Assembly: GCA_900538465.1 (NCBI GenBank) | Contig: UPXV01000036.1 | Location: forward strand, 1 to 23,471 | DNA: 23,471 nt | Source of the DNA: an uncultured Erysipelotrichaceae bacterium | Lineage (GTDB): Bacteria; Bacillota_I; Bacilli_A; Erysipelotrichales; Coprobacillaceae | Direction: 5' to 3' | Shown here: piece after piece, positions 17,452 to 23,435 of the stretch | How positions within the stretch are numbered: the first letter of the stretch is position 1 | Layout of the letters: every line of letters starts with the position of its first letter | Made by a program: the position numbers and the translations under genes | Notes under the pieces: generated by a model | Database searches by the model: none | What the model was told of the DNA's origin: nothing | Seen by the model: the letters and a program-made list of their open reading frames with translations, nothing else

Positions 17452-17940
17452 TTATTTGAATTTTTCTATCATTTCATCGTTAGCACGCATTGCTTGTGCT
17501 TCCATGTCTTTTCGATAATCTAATAATTTTGCTTTGATATCATCATGTTTAATAGCCATGATTTGTAATGCCAAATAAGCTGCATTTTTACTTCCATTAA
17601 TTGCTACTGTTGCTACAGGAATACCTGAAGGCATTTGAACAATTGAAAGTAATGCATCCATACCATCTAATGTTGCACCACTTAATGGTACACCAATGAC
17701 TGGTAAAACTGTTTGTGAAGCCACAACACCAGGTAATGCAGCTGCCATTCCAGCAGCAGTAATAATCACTTCTGTTCCATTCGTTTCTGTTTCTTGAATA
17801 AATTGACTTAACCCTAAATGAGCACGGTGAGCTGATAAACATCTCACATTGACTTCAACACCATAACTCTTTAAAATCTCAACAGCTGGTTCTACCTTTG
17901 ATAAATCACTTGTAGATCCCATAATAATTGCAACTTTCAT
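17452..17940 (-). CDS. purE: PurE-family carboxylase or mutase forming CAIR, with an unusual active site
   Basis: PurE proteins produce CAIR from N5-CAIR (class I, needs PurK) or from AIR plus CO2 (class II). The start at 17940 gives 162 residues beginning MKVAIIMGSTSD; an in-frame ATG 9 bases upstream (17949) leaves no room for its ribosome site, while AAAGG fits the inner one. GSTSD (8-12) and SAHR are present, but SAHR is followed by AHLGL rather than the usual TPD/TPE. In the second substrate loop, class I enzymes read GAGGAAHLPG; here it reads AAGMAAALPG, so the conserved His is Ala. The later blocks, IGVPLSGATLDGMDALLSIVQMPSG and VATVAINGSKNAA, look class-I-like. No purK lies nearby. 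Family membership is clear; whether it acts as mutase or AIR carboxylase is open. Confidence 0.92.
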   Translation of the reverse strand: MKVAIIMGSTSDLSKVEPAVEILKSYGVEVNVRCLSAHRAHLGLSQFIQETETNGTEVIITAAGMAAALPGVVASQTVLPVIGVPLSGATLDGMDALLSIVQMPSGIPVATVAINGSKNAAYLALQIMAIKHDDIKAKLLDYRKDMEAQAMRANDEMIEKFK

Positions 17941-17969
17941 CTCTTCCATCCTTTCTTTTTTTAAGCGCC

Positions 17970-17991
17970 AAAAGAGACGCTTGTCTCTTTT
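17970..17991 (-). other. Hairpin between fhs and purE
   Basis: Arms AAAAGAGAC (17970-17978) and GTCTCTTTT (17983-17991) form a perfect 9-base-pair stem with a 4-base loop, overlapping the fhs stop codon. It is not followed by a clean T tract on the minus strand, so it is unlikely to be a full terminator. It could stabilise the upstream fhs message or reduce readthrough into purE. Confidence 0.6.
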
Positions 17992-19663
17992 AGAATAATC
18001 CTACTATTTTTCCTTCTTCGTCAATATCCATATTGACAGCCGCAGGAGTTTTAGGAAGTCCTGGCATACGCATGATATCACCACTGATAGCCACTAAGAA
18101 TCCAGCCCCAGTATTTGGAATTAAGTCACTAATTGTAACTTTAAATCCATGAGGTCTTCCTAATAATGTTGGATCATCAGATAAAGAATATTGTGTTTTT
18201 GCAACACAGATTGGTAAGTTTCCTAATCCTTGCGCTTCATATTTCTTCATCTTATTCAACACTTTCTTAGTGAAAGTGACATCATCAGCTCCATAAATTT
18301 CTTTAGCAATCATCTTGATTTTTTCTGCAATTGGTAAATCAAGATCATAGATTGGTGCAAAATGAGCTTCTTTTGTTTCTAATACATTCAACAATTTTTC
18401 AGCCAATTCAATTCCACCATCTGCACCTTTTTCCCATACTTTACTAATCGCTACATCAACACCTTTTTCTTGACAAATCTTATTGAGTAATTGAAGTTCT
18501 GCTTCCGTATCCGTTGGGAAAGCATTAATTGCGACCACACTTGGTAAGTTGTATTTTGCAATATTTTCAATATGCTTTTCAAGGTTTTCAATCCCTGCTC
18601 TTAAAGCATCTAAATTTTCTTCACCTAAATCTTTTTTTGCAACGCCACCATGCATCTTTAAAGCACGAACTGTTGCGACAATCACAACTGCATCAGGATT
18701 CAATCCAGCTTGACGACATTTGATATCTAAGAACTTTTCAGCACCTAAGTCAGCCCCAAAACCAGCTTCTGTGATTGCATAGTCACCTAACTTCATAGCG
18801 AGTGTTGTTGCCATAACAGAGTTACATCCATGAGCAATATTTGCAAATGGACCACCATGAACAAAAACAGGTGTATGATCTAAAGTTTGCACTAAATTTG
18901 GTTTAATCGCATCCTTTAATAATAATGTCACTGCCCCAGTTGCCTTAATATCATCGACAGTCACAGGTTCTCCAGCATGATTATAAGCCACAATCATACG
19001 TCCAGCACGTTTCTTCAAATCTTCTAAAGAAGTTGCTAAACATAAAATTGCCATGACTTCACTCGCTACACTGATATCAAAACCATCTTCTCTAGGCACA
19101 CCATTGACTTTTCCACCAAGTCCAACAACGATATGTCTTAAAGCACGATCATTTAAATCCACAACACGTTTCCAAACAATTTGTCTTGTATCAATATCTA
19201 ATGGATTTCCTTGTTGAATAGAGTTATCAAGCATTGCTGCAATTAAGTTATTGGCAGTTGTAATCGCATGAATATCTCCAGTAAAATGTAAATTAATATC
19301 TTCCATTGGAACAACTTGAGCATATCCTCCTCCAGCAGCCCCACCTTTGACACCAAAACAAGGTCCTAAACTTGGTTCACGCATTGCCACCACTGATTTT
19401 TTCCCTAACTTATTTAAAGCTTGAGATAATCCAATCATTGTTGTGGTTTTTCCTTCACCTGCTGGTGTTGGATTAATTGCTGTTACTAAGATTAATTTTC
19501 CATTTTCATTGTTTTTTAATTTGTTGATAGCTTCTAATGAAATCTTTGCTTTATATTTTCCATAAAGCTCTAAATCATCTTCATCTAAACCAACTTTTTG
19601 TGCAATTTCTTTAATTGGTAACATACTTGCACTTTGTGCAATTTCTACATCTGTTAACATCAT
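17990..19663 (-). CDS. fhs: Formate-tetrahydrofolate ligase
   Basis: Fhs makes 10-formyl-THF from formate, THF and ATP, supplying the one-carbon donor used by PurN and PurH in the same operon. The 557-residue protein has the family P-loop TPAGEGKTT (66-74), and REPSLGPCFGVKGGAAGGGYAQVVP-type sequence with HFTGD following. Length matches the usual 555-560. Two adjacent ATGs begin the frame; GGAAGG lies 4 bases before the first and 7 before the second, so translation may start at either (19663 or 19660). It is the first gene of the purine operon, behind a ZTP riboswitch. Formate supply is not encoded nearby; the GRE at the window start should not be taken as a formate source. Confidence 0.97.
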   Translation of the reverse strand: MMLTDVEIAQSASMLPIKEIAQKVGLDEDDLELYGKYKAKISLEAINKLKNNENGKLILVTAINPTPAGEGKTTTMIGLSQALNKLGKKSVVAMREPSLGPCFGVKGGAAGGGYAQVVPMEDINLHFTGDIHAITTANNLIAAMLDNSIQQGNPLDIDTRQIVWKRVVDLNDRALRHIVVGLGGKVNGVPREDGFDISVASEVMAILCLATSLEDLKKRAGRMIVAYNHAGEPVTVDDIKATGAVTLLLKDAIKPNLVQTLDHTPVFVHGGPFANIAHGCNSVMATTLAMKLGDYAITEAGFGADLGAEKFLDIKCRQAGLNPDAVVIVATVRALKMHGGVAKKDLGEENLDALRAGIENLEKHIENIAKYNLPSVVAINAFPTDTEAELQLLNKICQEKGVDVAISKVWEKGADGGIELAEKLLNVLETKEAHFAPIYDLDLPIAEKIKMIAKEIYGADDVTFTKKVLNKMKKYEAQGLGNLPICVAKTQYSLSDDPTLLGRPHGFKVTISDLIPNTGAGFLVAISGDIMRMPGLPKTPAAVNMDIDEEGKIVGLF

Positions 19664-19727
19664 GACACCTTCCTTTTTTAAGAGTTTTATTTAAGGACTT
19701 TTCCACTTCTTTTATACCATAAATATC

Positions 19728-19768
19728 GGTTTTTCACCAGTGATATCGTTATCATTTTAAGAAAAACC
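19728..19768 (-). repeat. Inverted repeat enclosing the cre-like site
   Basis: GGTTTTTC (19728-19735) and GAAAAACC (19761-19768) are perfect 8-base inverted arms around a 25-base loop that contains the whole cre-like sequence. On the transcript the 5' arm immediately follows the U tract of the riboswitch terminator. Confidence 0.5.
19741..19754. promoter_or_regulatory. cre-like catabolite control site in the fhs leader
   Basis: TGATATCGTTATCA matches every fixed position of the CcpA operator consensus TGWNANCGNTNWCA and is near-palindromic, so it reads as a match on both strands. It lies about 80 bases upstream of fhs and downstream of the riboswitch terminator, where a bound CcpA would act as a transcription roadblock. 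No ccpA gene is in the window. Confidence 0.55.
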
Positions 19769-19814
19769 AAAAAAAGAGCCTACTCGTCCAGACAATTGCC
19801 CAGACGGTCGACTC
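19769..19814 (-). terminator. Riboswitch-controlled terminator before fhs
   Basis: On the transcript GAGUC (19814-19810) pairs with GGCUC (19780-19776), and further in CGUC pairs with GACG, enclosing the CUGGGCA segment. Seven U residues follow (A run 19769-19775). The stem uses the 3' aptamer sequence CCGUCUGGGCA, the arrangement expected for ligand-controlled termination in which ligand binding prevents the terminator from forming. Confidence 0.75.
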
Positions 19815-19868
19815 TTCCCATTATACTCCATGTGGTTAATTCCACTTCCGCCAGTTGTATAACTAAGT
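19797..19868 (-). ncRNA. ZTP riboswitch (pfl motif) aptamer controlling fhs and the purine operon
   Basis: Read on the minus strand the region has the conserved pfl-motif parts in order. P1 forms between GUUAUAC (19863-19857) and GUAUAAU (19826-19820). The conserved ACUGGCGGAAG loop follows, then P2 GUGG/CCAC (19845-19842 with 19835-19832), then AUGGAG, a linker, and the hallmark CCGUCUGGGCA (19807-19797; consensus CCGnCUGGGC). The known pseudoknot is preserved: GGCGG (19852-19848) pairs with CCGUC (19807-19803) with one G-U. In established examples ZTP or ZMP binding turns on folate and purine genes, often fhs and purH, when 10-formyl-THF is low. Here it precedes exactly such genes. Confidence 0.9.
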
Positions 19869-19870
19869 GA

Positions 19871-19899
19871 ATAATATCATTTCTCATATGATTTTTCAA
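19871..19899 (-). promoter_or_regulatory. Promoter of the fhs-pur operon
   Basis: TTGAAA (19899-19894) is followed after 17 bases by TATTAT (19876-19871) on the minus strand. Transcription would start a few bases upstream of P1 of the riboswitch, exactly where an aptamer leader should begin. Confidence 0.8.
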
Positions 19900-19928
19900 C
19901 TACTATTCTACAATTTTTTTAGCAAATT

Positions 19929-20642
19929 TTAATAAAAATCTATATATGATTGAATTGTCTCATCAATGATTTCTCTATTCATTGCAGAAGTTGGGACACT
20001 ATCTCCATTAGCCATTCTTAATTCCCCACAACGAATCAATTCTATATGTTCAATATTTACAAAATATTGTGGATGCATTTGAAAGAAATGATACCCCTCA
20101 GCCAAAAGGACTTTGACTTCTTTTAAATTCTTAATGACTCCTTGATAACGATAGTGATCTGTTGCAAGAGTGACTTGATCACCATGGGTTTCAATATAAT
20201 GAACATCTTCAGGAATTACAGAAATATCTTTTCCTGAGTTGGTATGAATCTTAACTTGAAAATGAATTCTTTTATAAACTTTCAATGCTCTTCTAAATTC
20301 ACTTTCTACATATTTATTTTGTTGTTTCAACAACATTTGAAAAGCATATGCTCTAAAGCCTTCGTGCATATATTTATAATCATCACAAAGAAAAATAACA
20401 ATACATTCTGGATTTCTTTCCCTAATCATTCTTGCAAGTTCAAATCCATTTCTCCCATGAATAATATCACCAATATAAGCCAAATCAAAATCTTTAGGAA
20501 CTCCTTTTTGAATTTGACGAGCAATTCCTGGCGTATCAGTATAACTTTCAAAAATCAACTCTTCGTCGCATGAAAATGATTTTAATTTTGCAATTAAATC
20601 ATCAACATAACTTTCATCTTCATCACAAACTAATATTCTCAT
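19929..20642 (-). CDS. LytTR-family response regulator
   Basis: The 237-residue protein has an N-terminal receiver domain (1 to about 118) and a C-terminal LytTR DNA-binding domain (about 130-235, with PEDVHYIETHGDQVTL and FFQMHPQYFVNIEHIELI). The receiver keeps an acidic pocket (D7, E8), the phospho-acceptor D59 in YIGDIIHGRNG and K106 in QMLLKQ. The conserved switch Thr/Ser is C86 in IFLCDD, which may alter signalling. No histidine kinase lies beside it in the window. GGGAGG precedes the start, and TAAAAT at 20676-20671 is a possible -10 box. The gene is divergent from an ABC transporter operon, and repeat elements in the shared gap suggest it controls that operon. LytTR regulators commonly control peptide, competence or envelope-stress genes. 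Confidence 0.9.
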   Translation of the reverse strand: MRILVCDEDESYVDDLIAKLKSFSCDEELIFESYTDTPGIARQIQKGVPKDFDLAYIGDIIHGRNGFELARMIRERNPECIVIFLCDDYKYMHEGFRAYAFQMLLKQQNKYVESEFRRALKVYKRIHFQVKIHTNSGKDISVIPEDVHYIETHGDQVTLATDHYRYQGVIKNLKEVKVLLAEGYHFFQMHPQYFVNIEHIELIRCGELRMANGDSVPTSAMNREIIDETIQSYIDFY

Positions 20643-20701
20643 TTTTACGACCTCCCTTATCTCATTTCTTATTTTACACCATAATTCGACAAAAAAGATG
20701 C

Positions 20702-20733
20702 CACTTTTACGCTAAATTGTGCACTTTTTACGC
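20702..20733. promoter_or_regulatory. Putative LytTR operator, two direct repeats
   Basis: CACTTTTACGC (20702-20712) and CACTTTTTACGC (20722-20733) are direct repeats whose right ends are 21 bases apart, two helical turns. LytTR proteins classically bind two 9-base direct repeats separated by about 12 bases, giving the same period. On the other strand each copy reads GCGTAAAA, partly matching the LytTR box consensus. The pair lies about 70-100 bases upstream of the first transporter gene. Confidence 0.6.
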
Positions 20734-20803
20734 ATTTTTTGTTGTCTTTCATATTTTTGAGTATATTTTATATCATGATTTTATAAAAGAAAGGAAAAAG
20801 AAA

Positions 20804-21646
20804 ATGAAAAAATTTAAAAAATTATGGCCTCTTTTTTTAACAAAAGAAAAAGTAATGATTGCTTTCATTGTTTTTATCTTACTTAATATAACCATCTTCA
20901 TTGCTTTTCAAGGTTCTATTTATTCTCATGATGGTTATAAAGACATATATCCTCAAACTGGTTTAGAATTCTTTTACTATCTACACACTATTGGGATTAC
21001 ACCATTTCTATTTATTATTTTGATGTTGTTAATGCCTAATATTATTTCTTATGATGTTTTAAACCTTCAACAAACACATGCCTCTTATATGATTGAAACA
21101 CGTCTTTCTAAGAAATCATATTATCAAAAAATCTTCATTCAAAATATTATCTTTTCAACATTGATTGTTGTAGTTATAGAAATTTTTATTCTTGGAATCA
21201 TTCATATCTTTTATGCCCCTATTCATTTTAATATTGTAGAATATCCTGAACTTTATTATTGTAAAACACAATTATTATTTTCTAATGAAATCTTAAGTTG
21301 GATAAGTTTTGTGGTCTTAACAGGATGTGGATATGGGTTGATTTCAAGTTTACTATTCTCACTTCAAGTGATTATCTCTAACAAATATATTTATCGTTGT
21401 TTTGGAGTTATTTTTGGAATTTTGTTAGTGCTTTTTCCAGCCTTGATTCAAGGATTCATTCCTATTAACGATGCTGCTTTTATTCTTCAAATTAATAACT
21501 TAGTTGCCTTAGGAATGGAAAATGTACGTGCTAATCCTTTAGGTTTATCTCACTTTGCTTTATATTTAGTTTGTTTTGTTATTTATGCAGGCATTTCATA
21601 TACGGCTTATCAAACTTTACTCAAATGGAGAAAATGTTATGATTAA
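20804..21646 (+). CDS. Polytopic membrane protein, probable ABC-2-type permease subunit
   Basis: The 280-residue protein starts MKKFKKLWPLFLTKEK, a basic cytoplasmic N-terminus, with AAGGAAAAAG upstream. The frame is open for 78 more codons upstream, but these would run antisense through the regulator and across the operator, so I reject them. About six hydrophobic segments are visible, near residues 17-36, 63-83, 112-136, 165-190, 196-218 and 250-272, with an outside loop after the first as in ABC-2 permeases. I recognise no enzyme motif. It is the first of an operon with an ABC ATPase, so a permease role is inferred from topology and context. Confidence 0.75.
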   Translation: MKKFKKLWPLFLTKEKVMIAFIVFILLNITIFIAFQGSIYSHDGYKDIYPQTGLEFFYYLHTIGITPFLFIILMLLMPNIISYDVLNLQQTHASYMIETRLSKKSYYQKIFIQNIIFSTLIVVVIEIFILGIIHIFYAPIHFNIVEYPELYYCKTQLLFSNEILSWISFVVLTGCGYGLISSLLFSLQVIISNKYIYRCFGVIFGILLVLFPALIQGFIPINDAAFILQINNLVALGMENVRANPLGLSHFALYLVCFVIYAGISYTAYQTLLKWRKCYD

Positions 21647-22136
21647 ATCTTTTCTGTCCTTATTTCAAAAAAAACATATTTTATTATTAATTGTTATGTT
21701 GCTCATTTCACCTATCTTGTGTGGAAAAAACACTTATACAATTTGTTTAGTTGATTCTCATTATTTAACAATTTATTTAAATAATGTTTATTTATTGACG
21801 CTTTATCAATACACTTATTGTTTAAATACTTTAGCTAATGATTTTATAACAAGAATTGGCGATAAAAGATTTTATCTTTATTCTTATTTGAGTATTTTAT
21901 TGATGAGTGGTCTTTATACTTTGATTATTTATATCAGTTATTACTTCTTTTTTGGTGCCATACCATCTGATACTTTCACAATAACAATTCTTTTTATGAT
22001 TATTAATTTTATTGTAATGGAATTTGAAAGTAGTATTCTGTATTTACAAATTGGTCAAAAAAAGAATTTTCTTTATTTGGCTTTACCAATTCTTATCAAT
22101 CTTATATTTCATATTGTTTTTAATAGTTTAATTTAA
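21639..22136 (+). CDS. Small membrane protein, possible second permease subunit
   Basis: The 165-residue protein starts MIKSFLSLFQKK at an ATG overlapping the previous gene by 8 bases, with GGAG 8 bases upstream. The open frame extends 21 codons further upstream without a ribosome site. Hydrophobic segments lie near 13-29, 79-105, 112-138 and 143-162. The sequence is rich in Tyr, Phe and Ile and carries no motif I recognise. Its place between a permease-like gene and an ABC ATPase suggests a transporter subunit. It is short for an ABC-2 permease (usually 230 or more residues). Confidence 0.75.
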   Translation: MIKSFLSLFQKKHILLLIVMLLISPILCGKNTYTICLVDSHYLTIYLNNVYLLTLYQYTYCLNTLANDFITRIGDKRFYLYSYLSILLMSGLYTLIIYISYYFFFGAIPSDTFTITILFMIINFIVMEFESSILYLQIGQKKNFLYLALPILINLIFHIVFNSLI

Positions 22137-22149
22137 AGGAGATTTTATT

Positions 22150-22776
22150 ATGTTAAAAATAAATAATTTATCAAAATCATTTCATCATCATCTTGTTCTT
22201 GATGATTGTTGTTTAGAAATTGAAAAAGGAGATTTGATTTATATTCATGGTATTAATGGTTCAGGAAAATCTACTCTTTTTAAATTAATTTGTCATATTT
22301 TAGAAGCTGATCAGGGGACAATTGATATGTCTGATGATGTTCATATTGGCGCTTTGATTGAAAATCCAGGCTTTTTAGAAAATGAAACACTTCAATATAA
22401 TTTAAAATTCTTAGCATCTTTAAAAGATCATTATGATAAAGAAAAAATTGAAAAACTTTGTCAACAATTTCAACTTGATTTCCATAGCCGTATGAAATTA
22501 AAAAATTATTCTCTTGGTATGCGTCAAAAAGCTGGAATTATTCAAGCTATTATGGAAGATCAAAATTTTATTTTATTAGATGAACCCACACGTGGTTTAG
22601 ATCAAGAATCTATTCAAATCTTTATTCAATTAATAAATGAATATCATCAACAAGGAAAAACAATTATTATTGCTGCTCATGATTATTTACAAGATATTCA
22701 TTACAACAAAACATATCAACTTGAAAATGGAAAATTACAACAGGATGAAACATATCAAGGGTCTTCTTCTTTATGA
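22150..22776 (+). CDS. ABC transporter ATP-binding protein, BcrA/LanF-like
   Basis: The 208-residue ATPase has Walker A GINGSGKST (34-42), signature YSLGMRQKAGI (120-130), Walker B FILLDEPTRGLD (140-151) and the switch His at H177 (AAHD). The usual Q-loop glutamine is replaced by Glu: LIENPGF (69-75). An 'E-loop' of this kind is known from lantibiotic-immunity LanF ATPases, and an IEnPgF-type sequence is common in bacitracin-type BcrA proteins. This suggests peptide or antibiotic protection, or export of a hydrophobic peptide, not nutrient uptake. The protein is shorter than most of the family (about 230-300) and ends soon after the H-loop region. Ribosome site AAAGGAG lies upstream. It is flanked by small membrane proteins, its probable permease partners. 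Confidence 0.92.
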   Translation: MLKINNLSKSFHHHLVLDDCCLEIEKGDLIYIHGINGSGKSTLFKLICHILEADQGTIDMSDDVHIGALIENPGFLENETLQYNLKFLASLKDHYDKEKIEKLCQQFQLDFHSRMKLKNYSLGMRQKAGIIQAIMEDQNFILLDEPTRGLDQESIQIFIQLINEYHQQGKTIIIAAHDYLQDIHYNKTYQLENGKLQQDETYQGSSSL

Positions 22777-23200
22777 AATCTGTATGATTTTTGTGTTTCA
22801 ACTTTATGATGAAACAACCTTTTCATATATTCTATTTCATTATCCTTATTTAGATATTCGTTATTTATTATTTCTTTCTATTCAATTTTTTTGGACAACT
22901 CTACTTTTTGAAATTGTTTATCAATATATTAATTTATATACTTCTATTTGTATTCGTTTAAAAAGAATACAGACTATTCAAATGTTTTGGAAACAATTAT
23001 TATTATATTGTTTATTGTATTTATTTATTCATGTGATTTTATTTTCAATTATTTCTTTACAAATTCCTTATTTTCTATTATTCTTAAATTTGCTAGTTCA
23101 AGCAATAAGTCTGATTTTTGTCCTAATTTGTAACAAAAATTGGAATTATAGTTATATTTTGATGGTTACACTACTTATTGTTGGACATTTTATAGTATAA
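22745..23200 (+). CDS. Small membrane protein, possible third transporter subunit
   Basis: From the ATG at 22745 the product is 151 residues beginning MKHIKGLLLYE. It overlaps the 3' end of the ATPase gene by 32 bases in another frame, so translation may depend on coupling. An ATG at 22727 is an alternative; neither has a strong ribosome site. Hydrophobic segments are near residues 39-58, 83-104, 107-129 and 134-151, with possibly one at 6-19. Size and topology resemble the 165-residue protein upstream of the ATPase, but no homology can be shown by eye. The frame continues unbroken for all its length and ends before the next gene, which supports a real gene. Confidence 0.65.
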   Translation: MKHIKGLLLYEICMIFVFQLYDETTFSYILFHYPYLDIRYLLFLSIQFFWTTLLFEIVYQYINLYTSICIRLKRIQTIQMFWKQLLLYCLLYLFIHVILFSIISLQIPYFLLFLNLLVQAISLIFVLICNKNWNYSYILMVTLLIVGHFIV

Positions 23201-23233
23201 TGATGTTAAGAAAAGGAAAATGAGGTCAAAATT

Positions 23234-23419
23234 ATGAAAAACAACATTGATAAGGCTAATGACATTTTATACAAGACGCTTTTGTCATTAGTTGAACTTA
23301 ACAAACAAGATTTGAAATTCAAAGAAAAAGAAATGGTTAATGATATTATTGATAATCTTGAAAATGCGCGTCATTTGTTATATGAATACAAAAATGAAAC
23401 AAATAAAGATTTTTCTTAA
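23234..23419 (+). CDS. Small charged helical protein of unknown function
   Basis: The 61-residue product (MKNNIDKANDILYK at its start) is rich in Lys, Glu, Asp and Asn and looks wholly helical and soluble, with no signal peptide, membrane segment or Cys. GAGGTCAAAATT directly upstream is a good ribosome site 8 bases from the ATG, which argues for real translation. A TATAAT sequence at 23196-23201 might be a separate -10 box, but no good -35 is visible. It is the last gene seen on the plus strand, 33 bases after the membrane protein. I do not recognise the family. Confidence 0.65.
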   Translation: MKNNIDKANDILYKTLLSLVELNKQDLKFKEKEMVNDIIDNLENARHLLYEYKNETNKDFS

Positions 23420-23435
23420 AGAGGCTGTAACGAAT

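Noticed and set aside
17970..17991. Full terminator between fhs and purE
   Set aside because: The hairpin is strong but not followed by a T tract on the transcribed strand beyond the stem itself, and no promoter is visible in the 49-base gap before purE.
19769..19868. Guanine/adenine riboswitch or THF riboswitch before fhs
   Set aside because: The conserved sequences are those of the pfl/ZTP motif (GGCGGAA loop, CCGnCUGGGC and their pseudoknot); the three-way junction of purine riboswitches and the THF-motif core are absent.
20570..20803. In-frame upstream extension of the first transporter gene by 78 codons
   Set aside because: It would run antisense through the start of the LytTR gene and across the operator and promoter. 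The ATG at 20804 has a proper ribosome site and a normal membrane protein N-terminus.
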